From: Peromyscus leucopus
Taxonomy: Eukaryota; Chordata; Mammalia; Rodentia; Cricetidae
DNA: 64,000 bases
Direction: 5' to 3'
Assembly: GCF_004664715.2 (NCBI RefSeq)
Contig: NC_051071.1
Coordinates: 33,692,030-33,756,029, forward strand
Shown one piece after another: positions 11,723-23,164 of the stretch. Each line of letters begins with the position of its first letter. The first letter of the stretch is position 1. Position numbers and translations under genes: made by a program. The notes below the pieces were generated by a model that saw only the letters and a program-made list of their open reading frames with translations, was not told the DNA's origin and ran no database searches.

Positions 11723-12543
11723 AAGAAGGCAAGAATGCAGGGGAGGGGTGGGGGATGGGAACATGAGGGATGGCTGAGTTGGGGGAGGGACAGAGAGGGA
11801 GAGCAATGAAAGAGATATCTTGATAGAGGGAGCCATTAAGAGGTTAGAGAGAAACCTGGTGCCAGGGAAACTCCCAGGAATCCACAAGGATGACCACAGC
11901 TAAGACTCCTAGCAATAGTGGAGAGGGTGCCTGAACTGGCCTTCTCCTATAATCAGATTGGTGACTACCCTAATTGTCATCATAGAACCTTCATCCAGTA
12001 AATGATGGAAGCAGATGCAGAGATCCACAACCAAGCACTGGGCCGAGCTCTGGGAGTTCTGTGGAAGAGATGAGGGAGGGATTACATAAGTAAGAGGGGT
12101 CAAGATCATGATGGAGAAACCCACAGAACAGCTGACCTGAGCTCATGGGAGCTCACGGACTCTCGACTGACAGCTAGGGAGCCTGTGTTGGACAGACCTA
12201 GGCCCTCTGGCATGACAGTTGGGTAGCTTGGTCTGTTTGTGGGGCCCCTAACAGTGGGACCAAGATCTGTCCTTGGTGCATGAACTGGCTTTTTGGAACC
12301 TATTTCCTATGGTGGGATGCCTTGTTTAGCCTTGATGCAGGAGGAGTGGCTTGGTCTTGACTCAGTTTGGTATGACAGACTTTGTTGACTCCCATGGGAG
12401 GCCTTACCTTTTCTGAGGAGTTGATGGAGGTTGGGTAGAAAGGAGGTGGGGGAGGGAAGAAGATGAGAGGAGGGAGGGGAAACTGTGGTTGGTATGTAAA
12501 ATAAATAAAAAAGTTTAATAATAAAAGAAGAAGGCAAGAATGC
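11723..12543 (+). mobile_element. L1 3' UTR insertion, 5'-truncated, with perfect 16-bp TSD
   Basis: The TSD 'aagaaggcaagaatgc' occurs at 11723-11738 and 12528-12543 with no mismatch. Between them (11739-12527) is only L1 3' UTR, including the G-rich polypurine tract at about 12420-12482, ending in an A-rich tail with 'aataaataaaaaag'. The pre-insertion site reads tt|aagaagg, close to the L1 endonuclease preference. This is standard target-primed integration with severe 5' truncation (insert about 790 bp). The translated frames here are 3' UTR, not protein. The perfect TSD suggests a fairly young insertion. Confidence 0.95.
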
Positions 12544-13657
12544 TTCATAATTTGTGTACTAAACCATCAGTTTCAACAGAAAATTGTGTTGTTAGGTAGT
12601 GTATCTAAGCATTTAAAAACAGGTAATGTTGCCTAGGAAATACATGTTCTCCTTGAAATAGGCTTCAAACCGTTCTATTGTTTACTTATCTATCATTCAG
12701 ATATCACTAAGTGTGAGTTTCCACCTAAAATATGACCAAATAACTTCAAATTCCTGAACAATGTGGTCAAATTAACAAATTTTTAGTATAAGCATATTAA
12801 TGATATTTAAACAATATAAATGCAACATTTTTAAAATTTATTAACAAGCCTTCACATTCAGTCCAATAAAAATTACATTTGTAGTCAGCCTGCTAGAGAT
12901 ATTTCAGAAAAATGTGATTTCTAACCCCTGGTCATGTAAACTTGTACCATTCATCCTATTGTGTAAATAGATTAGTCAGGAAGGTAAAGGTTGCTCCCAG
13001 AAATAATAGTTGCATAAAGGTGTTCGGTTCCCCAGCAAATTAAAGACTGCTGCCTCCCTCACGCTTTCAACAGTGAGCTGCACACTGCAGGAACCTATTA
13101 ATGGCATCGTTAGTTTCAAGGAGGCAGCAAGCATCCATGGAATGCGGATCTTAATGTACAGAAATAGATACTCATCTACTCTCTAGCAATGCAATAGTCG
13201 TAATGCAATAAGCTTTGCAAAATGAAAACTCTACCCTAATGAAAGTCTCCTTTTTCACTGAAATAAGAAAGGGCTGCCACGGAGTCAAGGCTCTTCATTT
13301 ACATGAATGAGCTCACAGCCCCACTAGAAATGTATAGTTAAGCCCAGGGATTATTTGCTGGAAATGTTAAACTACCTGCAGAAGACATTGAGCTGTAGAT
13401 AATACAAACCAATAGACATTGAGAAAAACTTTTCCTGAAAATGGAACTTATAAATATTTATTTTAAAGGGTCAATAGGCTAAGTTTTCTGTTGCTGAAGG
13501 AAATTTATCACTACCATGTAAAATAGCTGAATCTAAAGAAAATCAGTATTTCAAAATCTGTAGTATGTTAGGGTAGGTAGCTGAATGTAAGTACAGTAGA
13601 CTTCAGTTTTGTGTTCCAGAAACCAATTTTCATAGTAAACTAAAATGCCCTTGGGGA

Positions 13658-13659
<2 letters not shown>
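12544..13659. other. repeat-free DNA, possible conserved noncoding block at 13010-13460
   Basis: No repeats recognised. The stretch at 13010-13460 is of balanced composition with homeodomain-like and CRX/OTX-like words ('gggatta', 'taatg'). That is only suggestive; conservation cannot be judged from one sequence. Confidence 0.3.

Positions 13660-13694
<35 letters not shown>
13660..13694. repeat. (TG)n part of compound microsatellite
   Basis: About 17 TG units running directly into the GA-rich array that follows. Confidence 0.96.
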
Positions 13695-13695
<1 letters not shown>

Positions 13696-13785
13696 CAGAG
13701 AGAGAGAGAGAGACAGAGAGACAGAGAGACAGAGAGACAGAGAGAGAGAGACAGAGACAGAGAGAGAGACGGAGACAGAGAGAAC
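13695..13785. repeat. (GAGACA)n-type purine array
   Basis: GA-rich array built from 'gagacaga' and 'gagaga' units, about 90 bp, with one 'ggagac' variant near the end. Together with the preceding TG run it is a compound microsatellite of about 125 bp. Open frames on both strands across it are translated repeat. Confidence 0.93.
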
Positions 13786-13984
13786 AGGAGGAAGAAGCTC
13801 TGTACAAGGATATGAAGACCATCCTAGCAAAAACTAATGGAGTTTGTTCCTAGTGCAACAGGTTTAGAATGTGAATCATGTCCCCTGGAACTGTGAAACT
13901 ATAGCCTATGTAGGTAAATATGGTGACCATGGTCCAAGAACCAGAAGGAACCAAGGCTCGTGTTGAAGATTTGTATCCACAGGC

Positions 13985-14160
13985 TGTCAAGATGGCTGAG
14001 GTGATAAAGGCCTTTGCTGCTAAGCCCATGACCTGAAGTCAATGGCCAGGACCTATACAGTGGAAGGAGAGAACTGACCCCTAAAAGTTGTTCTCTGACC
14101 TCCACACTCATTCTGTGGCATGTATGTCACCCACCAATAATATAACAATAATTTTTAAAG
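13985..14160 (+). mobile_element. B2-family SINE
   Basis: 'tcaagatggctgaggtgata', 'cctttgctgctaagcc' and 'tgttctctgacctccacact' match the tRNA-derived head and body of a B2-family element. It abuts a second, opposite-strand B2 at about 14160. Confidence 0.75.
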
Positions 14161-14181
14161 TATTTATTTTTATTTATTTGT

Positions 14182-14231
<50 letters not shown>

Positions 14232-14412
14232 CTAATGAGTGGTATCTGCCACGTATGTTCCAGGTGCCCGTAAAGGCCAGGAGCAGATATCACATCTCTG
14301 AGACCTGAAGTTACAAGTGGTTGTGAGTTCCCCAAGACGGACACTGGGAACTGAACTAGGGGCTTCGGGAAGAACAGCAAGCTCTTAACAGCTGAGTCCT
14401 CATTCCAGCCCA
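14155..14412 (-). mobile_element. B2 SINE, minus strand, with (TG)n in tail
   Basis: The plus strand starts with an A/T-rich tail 'atttatttttatttatttg', then (TG)n at about 14180-14228. Next come 'gttgtgagttccccaag' and the head complement 'gctgagtcctcattccagccc'. The two adjoining B2-family copies lie tail to tail. Confidence 0.8.
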
Positions 14413-16345
14413 AATCAATGTAAGAACGTTTAATTGCAGCCATGCACATTCCCAGTGACACTTTGCAGACTTTCCTACCAAGAGGAGGGGTTTGTGTTCT
14501 GAGAGTTTGAATCCAGGCTGATCTGTGGCTTGTGCTCAGAGTGACCTAAGTTTTAAGAGCCCTTGTGCACGTGTCCTCTTGCTTTTGGAACACTATGGCA
14601 TGATCTGAGCAAGCCCAAATCAGCCTGCTGGAAGATGAGGTATCACAGAGAAGGAAGTGAAGCTAACTGAAACCATCCCAGACTAACCAGACCCCAGTTA
14701 CCACCAGCCTATGTCAGCCTGGTCCAGCAAACTAACAAATTCATCGGCTCATGGGCAATCACTAATGGTGGTTGTTTGGAATCACTAAGATTTGGGGTCA
14801 TTGTTTATATAGCAAAATCTGCTCTGCTCCATCTTGTGACAAATTCAAAGCTATAGAAAAAGGGTCAACATATTTGAGTTTCATGTCAGGCAGATGGATG
14901 GATTTGAGGCATTGAACTTCAGAAGACATTACACTAAATCAGAAAGGCTTAAGGCACCCTGAGAAAGTAGGGAAGCTTTCCTCCAAAAGGCTACATGGCT
15001 CTTGCTGAGCAGTCAGCAGGTAGACAACAACCACTGGCATGAAAGAGATTTCGCTTCACAGTGTTCCAGCAGCATTAGCAGGGCAGAGAATGGCTTGGAA
15101 AATTGCATCCTGGAAGGAAAGGAAGTAGACGCTTCAGAGTTGAAGTGGACTGGGCATTCTCTGTAGACTGCTATACCTCTCCATATTCTCAAGAAGGGTA
15201 ATGAGAGCAATTCTCCACCAACACCCACTGGTCTTCTTGTCAACCAGATGGATTCAATTAAAGAAAATTCAAAGTTATTTAGATTAGTATAAACATATGC
15301 CAAATATTGCAGAACTACACATACATGCTTCTCAAAATGAAGGATGTCCCTGAATCTCACTCACAATCATTGATCTTGACACTAGGGTGAGTGATATTAG
15401 TATTGACAAATTTGTTAATCACGTTTTAAAATAATGCACTGTAATGTATACTTCAAAGTGTGTGATAACCAGGAGCAGCCAGAGGTTAGGTATAGGGCAG
15501 GCCAAACATCAACATTTTAATGAAGCATGTGTTTCATGTGTCAATGCTCAGCCAGGGCTAAGAACTGCTGGTCTGTACTCCCCGATTCATCCCACCATGG
15601 ACAAAGATCTCAACACAGATTTCCTTTCTTTCTGAACCATTAAGTCTTCCTGGTTTTCTTGACAACACCTGGAACTTCTCTTCTTCCAGATTTCTTGTTC
15701 CCTTTTGTTTTGTTTCTAATGTTCTGGGAATCATTTCCATTTAATTTTAGCCTCATTAATAGCAATTATTTAGGCCTAATTATGAGTTCAGCTGGTCCCT
15801 CTGCTCATCAGCATATTATTTTCAACCTCTCCTGTGAGGAGTTAATATGTCATTAAGATATTTCCAGCCAAGAAACAGCAGTGGTTTGTTTGATGGGGTG
15901 TTTTTCATCTCATAACTATATCTCATAACAGTCCCTTTGAAGGTTGGGAGTTTAGGCACTTCATTGCCTCATCAAGGCACCAGGAACTCTCTAGTTTTCT
16001 CTTATGGTAGGCTCAGCATGCCACTAAGTCCCATCATTGTTTTAACATGGCAGTGTCACTTCTGTCACTTATAGGCAAACAGCACCTGGAGCAGGAAAAG
16101 TTAGCTACTCCCATTGGGCTCAAGGAATACCCTTTTCAGAGGCACCCAGTTCAACATTCCAATGACCTTTTTACTTAAAAAAAAATGTCATTCCTCAAAA
16201 CTGAATGACTCTTTGGGTGATATGTCAGCCTAGGTTACAAGTATTTTCTCATGAAGTCTTTTTATCATCAATCTACTTCAGCCAAAATCTGAAAAGTGAG
16301 TTTTTTAATTATTTTTATTTTTTAAAATTTTATGTATAAAAGCTA
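14413..16345. other. no recognisable feature
   Basis: About 1.9 kb without a repeat or gene that I can name. Frames at 15013-15360 and 15444-15856 have no recognisable domain. Confidence 0.4.
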
Positions 16346-17203
16346 CCTCTGGAGGCATTACTATCTTTGACCTCAAGCTCTACTATAGAGCTATAGTAAT
16401 AAAAACAGCTTAGTATTGGCATAAAAACTGATATGTGAACCAATGCAATTGAATTGAAGACCCTGACATTAATCCACACACCTATGAACACCTGACTTTT
16501 GACAAAGAAGCTAAAACTGTACAATGGAAAAAAGAAAGCATCTTCAACAAATGGTGCTGGCATAAGTGGATGTCAACATGTAGAAGATTGCAAATAGATC
16601 TGTATCTATCACCATGCACAAAACTCAACTCTAAGTGGATCAAAGATCTCAATATAAAACCAGTTACACTGAATCTGATAGAAGAGAAAGTAGAAAGTAG
16701 TCTTGAACACATTGGCACAGAAGAGCACTTCCTAAATATAATATCAGTAGCACAGACAGAGAACAACAATTAATAAATGGGACCTCCTGAAACTGAAAAG
16801 CTACTGTAAGGCAAAGTACACAGTAAATAAGAAAAAATGACAGCCTACAAAATGAGGAAAGATCTTCACCAACCCCACATCTGACAGAGGGCTGATCTTC
16901 AAAATATATAAAGAGCTTAAGAAACTATACATCAAAATAATGAGCAATCCAATTAAAAAAATGGACTATAGAACTAAATAGAGAATTCTCAGAGGAAGAA
17001 TTTTAAATGGCCAAAAGACATTTAAGGAATTGCTCAGCATCCTTAGTCATCAGGGAGATGCAAATCAAAATGACTACGAGATACCATCTTACACCTGTCA
17101 GAATGGCTAAGATCAAAAACACTAATGACAGCTTATGTTGGAGAGGATGTGGAGCAAGGGGAACACTCCTACACTGTTGGTGGAGTGTAAACTTGTACAG
17201 CTA

Positions 17204-17435
17204 CTTTGGAAATCAGTGTAGCAGTTTCTCAGAAAATTGGTAATCAATCTTCCTCAAGACCCAATGATACCATTCTTGGGCATATACCCAAGGAATGCTC
17301 AATCATACCACAGGAACACATGCTCAACTATGTTCATAGCAGCATTATTCATAATAGCTACAACCTGGAAACAACCTAAATGCCCCTTAACAGAAGAATG
17401 GATGAAGAAAATGTGGTACATATACACAATGGAGT
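17204..17435 (+). repeat. left arm of L1-internal inverted repeat (source)
   Basis: This ORF2 segment is present again, inverted, at 17709-17939. Hand alignment finds three mismatches over about 231 bp. It is the arm collinear with normal L1 order, so I take it as the source. Confidence 0.9.
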
Positions 17436-17708
17436 ACTACTCAGCAGAGAAAAACAATGACATCATAAAATTTGCAGGCAAATGGATGGAATTAGAAAAT
17501 ATCATCCTGAGCGAGGTAACTCAGACTCAGAAGGACAAACATGATATGTACCCACTCAGAAGTGGACACTAGATGTGAAGCAAAGGATAACCAGACTACA
17601 ACCCACAACTCCAGAGAACCTAGCTAACAAGGAAGACCCGAAGAGGGACCCATGGATTACCCTGGGAAGGAGAAATAGATGAGCTCTCCATTTATTGTAT
17701 CCAAATAC

Positions 17709-17939
17709 ACTCCATTGTGTATATGTACCACATTTTCTTCATCCATTCTTCTGTTAAGGGGCATTTAGGTTGTTTCCAGGTTGTAGCTATTATGAATAGT
17801 GCTGCTATGAACATAGTTGAGCATGTGATCCTGTGGTATGATTGAGCATTCCTTGGGTATATGCCCAAGAATGGTATCATTGGGTCTTGAGGAAGATTGA
17901 TTACCAATTTTCTGAGAAACCGCTACACTGATTTCCAAA
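17709..17939 (-). repeat. right arm of L1-internal inverted repeat (inserted copy)
   Basis: Reverse complement of 17204-17435, about 98.7% identical, lying inside the L1 3' UTR where it does not belong. It shares variants with the left arm that the other L1 copies here lack, for example 'tggtaatcaatcttcctc', so it was copied from this element. The 11-bp direct repeat 'aaatagatgag' (17673-17683 and 17937-17947) flanks the inserted block, and about 18 bp of filler precedes it. Confidence 0.9.
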
Positions 17940-18774
17940 TAGATGAGTAAACTGGAGATGAAAGGTGGACGATGGAGGGTAGGGGATAGAAGATGAGAAC
18001 ATAAGTGAATAAGATGGTCGAGCTAGAACAGGGATGGAGTGGGAAAGCAATAAAAGAGATACCATGATAGAAGGAGACATCAGGGGGATAGAGAGAAACC
18101 TGATGCTAGGGAAGTTGCCAGGAATCCCCAATGATGATCCCAGCTTGGACTACTAGAAATAGTGGAGAGGGTGACTGAACTGAACTGGCTTACCCCAATG
18201 ATCAGATTGGTGAATACTCTGTCATCACAGAGCTTTTCTCCAATGACTGATGGAAGCAGATGCAGAGATCCACAGCCAAACACCAGGCAGAGCTCCAGGA
18301 GTCCAGCCAAAGAGAGAGAAGAGGGATTCTATGAGCAAGTGCATGAAGATCATGATGGGGAAAACTGCAGAGATGACCAAACCAAACTAGTGGAAACTCA
18401 TGAAAGTTGGATCAACGGCTGTGGAGCCTGCATGGAACTGGGCTTGGCCCTCTGTATGGGGAGACAGTTGTATAGCTAGCTTGATCTGCTTGGGGGGGTG
18501 GGTGCTGGTGGTAGGATCAGAATCCATCCCTGGTGCATGGGCGGGCTTTTTGGAGCCCACTACCTATGATGGAACACCTCACACAGCCTTGAGGCAGGGG
18601 GAAGGGCTTGAACTTGCCTCTACTGGATGTGTCTCCCCATGGGAGGCCTTGCCTTCCTGTGGGAGAGAATGGGGGTTGGGTTGAGAGGGGGGGGGGTGGG
18701 GGTTAGGAGAAGGGAATGGGGGATCCTTGATTGGTGTGTAAAATGAATGAAAATATTTCCTTAATAAAAGAATG

Positions 18775-18776
<2 letters not shown>

Positions 18777-18831
<55 letters not shown>

Positions 18832-18836
18832 TATAT
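18777..18836. repeat. (TA)n microsatellite
   Basis: About 29 AT units with one 'tg' interruption, directly after the L1 A-rich tail and directly before a B2-like minus-strand SINE. Confidence 0.97.
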
Positions 18837-19000
18837 GGATTTATGCATGTGAGGGCAGTGTCTGTGGAGGCCAGAAGAGGTATGAGATTCCCTAGATCTT
18901 GCATGAGTTGTAGGTAGATGTGAGTCTTTGGACATGAGAAACAAAGTCTGGTCTTCCACGGCACACAATCTTAGTAGCTGAGCCATCTCTCTAGTCCCTG
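18837..19000 (-). mobile_element. B2-like SINE fragment, minus strand
   Basis: 'gtggaggccagaagaggtat' and the head complement 'agctgagccatctctctagtcc' identify a B2-family element on the minus strand. The (TA)n tract sits where its tail would be. Confidence 0.75.
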
Positions 19001-19129
19001 AAAATGAGTTTTAGGAAAGTTTTAAAATTAATTTAAAAGTCCACATAGAAACAAAATGTGTATGGAATAAAATCATTGTAGGCAACATAGCCAAATGACA
19101 AGGCAAGAAGAAGCGTTTTAATTCATATT

Positions 19130-19342
19130 AAAACCTAAAGGATTGCCGGGCAGTGGTGGCGCACGCCTTTAATCCCAGCACTTGGGAGGCAGAGCCAGGC
19201 GGATCTCTGTGAGTTCGAGGCCAGCCTGGTCTACCAAGTGAGTTCCAGGAAAGGCGCAAAGATACACAGAGAAAGCCTGTCTCGAAAAACAAAACAAAAC
19301 AAAAAAACAAAAAACAAACAACAAAATAAAAACCTAAAGGAT
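19130..19342 (+). mobile_element. B1 SINE with perfect 14-bp TSD
   Basis: TSD 'aaaacctaaaggat' at 19130-19143 and 19329-19342. The body starts 'gccgggcagtggtggcgcac', keeps the A-box and B-box regions ('gagttcgaggccagcctgg'), and has the right part 'ccaagtgagttccaggaaa'. The tail is an A-rich, C-interspersed stretch. Nearly intact and low divergence, so young. This right-half variant is the basis for suggesting a cricetid rodent. Confidence 0.97.
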
Positions 19343-19929
19343 GGATATACTGAATATATGGACAGCTTTGTAAAACAGGCAAACAACACTGCATACTGTG
19401 GCATCTAATTACTATTTCCACTAATAGGAATCAAGGATGCTAGAAGCAGTAGCTCACTCCTGCTCTGGGACAGAAATGTAATAAGTAAGTCCCAGGGTGG
19501 GATACACTTAAAAAGGTTCCTACCAGCCAAATAAGGGAGAGTATAAACTTGAGTAAGAGAATTAAATGCAATGGATTGAAACACATCCATATATTCAAAG
19601 CTATCAGTTCACAACGGTATTTTAAAACAAAACAGAAATGTGTGAACAAAACATTTTGGTTAAATCATTGGAAGTAGCTAGGACATAGGCCATTTAGTTT
19701 AAAAAAGAATTGCTAGAACAGAAAACAATATCATTCTGTATCTATTTGCTTATTTACTTCCCTATTTTTTTTTTTTTTTTGTGAAAACTGTATCTTGGGG
19801 TAACCAATAGGTTGGTAAAGGGGAAATTCTGTACATGAATACTTCTGTTTCCTGGTTGTTGTGCGGTAAGGAGCCCTCTTGTGCCAAGCCTCATCACCAT
19901 GATGTACTGCCACACACAGACCCAGAGCA
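19343..19929. other. no gene recognised; T16 tract at 19765
   Basis: Mostly unassigned sequence. A 16-T run lies at 19765-19780 with no evident element attached. Confidence 0.4.
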
Positions 19930-20200
19930 GTGGAGCCAACACAGAAAACTGGCGCTGAGAATGTTGCTACTTCTGTGACTACCTGGCCATGCAGTGCAGA
20001 ACTTTGGAATTGGTTTGTGGGAGGAATTGAGAAAAGTTGAAGATACAGACTACAGAAGCCACCGGATGTTATAAGTAGAGCTAAATGTGCTGTGCAGGTG
20101 GGAGCTCAGAAGAGCAGAATACCGACAAGAATGCAGAGAGAAAATATGACACCACTGAGAAATCAGAAAAGAACAATGACTCATTGAAATCAGACTCAAA
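19930..20200 (+). mobile_element. MaLR internal-region fragment
   Basis: Blocks 'aactggcgctgagaatgttg', 'actttggaattggtttgtgg' and 'agaggttataag'-like sequence in order resemble the internal (non-LTR) region of rodent MaLR elements, plus strand. No open reading frame of note. Boundaries approximate. Confidence 0.5.
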
Positions 20201-20356
20201 GTCATAAATGTTTCATTATGTAAACAATTTGTCTATGTTTGGCACATGTGGTGAGACTTTGTGATAGTTCTATGACAGACTAATCAATCCAGGCAAAGAC
20301 ATTCTGAGGTAGACCAGACTATGGCATGGGTACTCCTGATTGCTTTTTGCCAGGGT

Positions 20357-20392
20357 TTTGTTGTTGTTATTGTTGTTGTTGTTGTTGTTTTG
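20357..20392. repeat. (TTG)n trinucleotide repeat
   Basis: About 11 TTG units with one 'tta' interruption, followed by 'ggttt' units. Confidence 0.93.
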
Positions 20393-20424
20393 GTTTGGTT
20401 TGGTGCATGTGTGCGTGCGTGAGT

Positions 20425-20427
20425 GCA

Positions 20428-20487
<60 letters not shown>

Positions 20488-20511
20488 TCAGAGACAGACA
20501 GACAGACAGAG
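20425..20511. repeat. compound (TG)n-(GACA)n microsatellite
   Basis: 'gtgcgtgcgtgag' lead-in, then about 28 TG units to 20484, then 'gacagacagacagaca' at about 20494-20511. Confidence 0.95.
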
Positions 20512-20589
20512 AGTTAAGTAGGATAAAGGCAGAAATATTTGAAAAGTGCTCTTTGGCCAGAAAATGGATATATTGAAAGTTCTGGACAG

Positions 20590-21240
20590 GGAAGTTCTGG
20601 AAGTTCTGTTTAAAAGATTAATGTCATTAAAGAGAAACAGAAATGCAGAGAACAACTAATTGTGGGGTACCCAGCACTAATTGATACATATGTGGCACAA
20701 CCCCACACCTAAGGCTTGGGGACATCTCAGAAGAAGCACAAAGGTTGTCAGAGAACCAGGAAGTCTGCTGTGAGATTGTGTCTCCTAGAAATGACAGAGG
20801 AATTATACCCAAGATACCTCAAGAGTATGACCACTCAAACAAGACCTAAACAATGACAATAGAAATAGACCCACTGTGTAGAAGGGGGAAACCTCATGGG
20901 GTTCCTCCTCCAGACAAACAATTACAGGCTACTACATACTGCTAAAAGAGAGGAAAAAATTAGTCTTCCCCAAGAATGAGTATCCCTCGGGCCCAGATTG
21001 GTTATAGAATACCATTGCTCAGCCCTGAAATCATAGACATACAAACAACATTCCCAGCTTGTGCTCACATATAATTTTGTGTGTATGTGGATGTGTATAC
21101 ACATATATGCAATAATAATAATTAAAGAAAAAGAGAGGGAGTAAGGGGGAAGCATGAGAGAAGGGTGAAAGGCATGAGGGGAAGGGAAGAAATTATGTGA
21201 TTGTATTTTAATTTTACAAACATGGGCAGGGGTGACTCAA
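20590..21240 (+). mobile_element. probable Lx-type L1 3' UTR
   Basis: Contains blocks I associate with rodent Lx-type L1 3' UTRs in the usual order: 'gtctgctgtgagattgtgtc', 'cctcctccagacaaacaatt', 'agtcttccccaagaa', 'cagattggttatagaatacc', 'cacatatatgcaataataat'. There is no coding content. A different, older L1 lineage from the 3' UTRs at 11.7, 16.3 and 57 kb. Confidence 0.6.
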
Positions 21241-22117
21241 AAAATAACAAATTCTTTGTGTCTAAAAAGAAAGATTCCTTAAGGGTTCAAAGGTAACTCA
21301 AGAATTGGGAGGTCTCTGCCATCACAGACTCAAGGGCAGAAAAGTATGAACTGACTTGAAAGACTAACAATTGTGCCTAATGGAGAAGGTGGTCCTTTGA
21401 GAGGATGAAAGATGTTCCCAGCGTGCAACTGTGCGCTGTAATTACCAGAATCACATAAATGAGGTTCAGGCCTTAATTCAGGATGTGCTTTGGGTTTCAG
21501 ATGTTCTGGCTACTTGGCATTAGCAAGACCTTACCTCAGACATGATCTTGCTCTGATCTCCAACTCTACTGCACAAGCTAAGAAAACAGAGGTACATCAT
21601 ACTCTCATTTGAGATGAGTTGTTAGGTGAGGCCAGGGGCAAGTGCTGTAGCCCACCACTCTGAAAACACTGGGTGGCCTCCACTGTAGCAGCCTGATCAG
21701 CTTCTGTGACCTCTTACTGTGATCAGATATGGTTATTTAGGAATAGCTTTAGTTTTTAGGCCACATCGTACTGTTCACCTCAGATTCAGTCCCATTTTTT
21801 GTGTGTAAGTGAGTTGCCAAGCTACTGAAGTCACTATTTCTGACTTCTTCATCTTGCTCTGGAATCCTTATATTTTATGTTCCTTTCCTTCTTTCATTCA
21901 GAGTAGGAGTGGACAAAAGTTCCTGAGTGTGGTTTCATAATCATTTTAAGCTGATAAATCATTCTAATTTTAAATTTACTTTGCTTGAGATAGTATTTTA
22001 ACTATAAACAAATAGAAGAGTAACTGATATGAAGTATGTGGTCATCTCTTGGTCCTCTTGTTTTCCGTTATTAACCATTTAAAATATGAATGGGTGGCTT
22101 CTCTTATAACTAATCAC
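21241..22117. other. no recognisable feature
   Basis: No repeat or gene recognised. Confidence 0.4.
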
Positions 22118-22235
22118 CTATTTATTTAGAGACAGGGTCTCCCTTAGCTCAGGCTAGCCTTGAACTTGCTATTTAGCTAAGACTGGCTTTCAACTTCTAA
22201 TTCTCCTGCCTGGGCCATCTAAGCACATTGTTCTC
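22118..22235 (-). mobile_element. old B1-family SINE, minus strand
   Basis: Plus strand 'tagagacagggtctccctta' followed by 'ggctagccttgaacttgct' and 'attctcctgcctgggcc' is the complement of a diverged B1 (PB1-like). Confidence 0.75.
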
Positions 22236-22835
22236 TTCGGATTGATTTTAAACAGCATTGTCTTTATTTTATTTTATTTTTCATTTTTACTGTTGGTGCA
22301 TAGGAAGGCAATTGGCTTTATGTGTTGGTTTATTTATGTGATCTTGCTTAAGTTAATTATTAATTTTAAGAGTGCTTTCTGTATCCTTTATAGTGTATTC
22401 TGTATAGAAAATCATGACATATTCAAACAAGAAGAGAGAGGGAGACAGAGACAGAGACCGAGAATTGATAGGTATGGGTTAATGTGACTATCAAGACTCG
22501 TGAGTACAGCCTGCAGAGCCAACATCTCAGTTCCAGTCTGAAGACTGGCAGCCTACTGCGGAACCAGAGGAATCCTACCTCCCACCCTGAAGCCATCAGG
22601 AAAAAAAGGTTAACTACTCTGGTCTAAAGATTGTCTGGTATCAGCATTCTTTCTTCCTCTGGAGATGACCAAACCTGTGTTCTACTCAAGCTGTGGACCA
22701 ATGAGATGAGACCCACTCTGTAATCTGCTTTACTCAACCAGTCTATCTATCTCACTCAGTAAACACCCCCACAAAAACACATAAAACAGTTGCCATCTGG
22801 GCATCCTATGGCCCTTATGCTCTCCATTATATGAT
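22236..22835. other. no recognisable feature
   Basis: Contains a purine-rich patch 'gaagagagagggagacagag' near 22430, otherwise unremarkable. Confidence 0.4.
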
Positions 22836-23143
22836 GTAGTGAGCTTTCTCTGTCCCGCCAGCCAGCTCTCAAATAATGACATGGAGACTTAATATTAATT
22901 ATGAAAGCTCAGCCTTAGCTTAGTCCTGTCCCACTAACTCTTATAACTTAAACTAATCCATTTATTTTAATCTGTATTTTGTTGAGTGGCTCATTACCTC
23001 ATCTCTCCATGTTGCTTCCTCTGGTTGGTGACTCTGCCTTCCCCCTCCCAGAGTTCTCTCTCTAGCCCAAAGTTCTGCCTGTATCTCCTGCTTAGCTATT
23101 GGCTCTTTGACTTTTTATTACACCAATTACAGCAATACACTTT
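22836..23143 (-). mobile_element. ERV-like LTR, minus strand
   Basis: Read on the minus strand it starts 'tgtgtgaaagtgtattgctg', carries 'gtaataaaaagtcaaagagcc', and ends in the order 'cattatttgagagctggctg'. This parallels the plus-strand LTR at 30649-31042 ('gttgataaataaagctgttt', 'gagccaataggcc', 'ctgagtggctgtgggac'), so I place both in one ERV2-like LTR superfamily. No TSD found. Confidence 0.5.
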
Positions 23144-23164
23144 CACACAGTGTAAAAATATGTA

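Larger units (their letters stand above)
16346..18777 (+). mobile_element. L1, 5'-truncated: ORF2 C-terminal part and 3' UTR, with internal inverted duplication
   Basis: From about 16346 the sequence follows the L1 ORF2 C-terminal third, including the segment translating to QDPMIPFLGIYPRNAQSYH (about 17253 on). ORF2 ends near 17572 and the 3' UTR runs to the A-rich end at about 18777. ORF2 is broken into several frames, so no functional protein remains. The G-rich polypurine tract lies at about 18663-18722. The 3' UTR is interrupted by an inverted copy of part of the same ORF2 (17709-17939). Beyond a weak 7-bp match (ataaaag), no convincing TSD. Confidence 0.92.

Noticed and set aside
11651..12548. 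Several open frames of 60-80 codons on both strands
   Set aside because: All lie in L1 3' UTR. Their composition follows the polypurine tract, and frames in the other L1 3' UTRs give similar peptides.
13662..13853. Arg-Glu-rich open frame
   Set aside because: Pure translation of the (TG)n and (GAGACA)n compound microsatellite.
18162..18986. Plus- and minus-strand frames of 94-135 codons
   Set aside because: Translated L1 3' UTR, running on the minus strand through the (TA)n tract as alternating Ile-Tyr residues.
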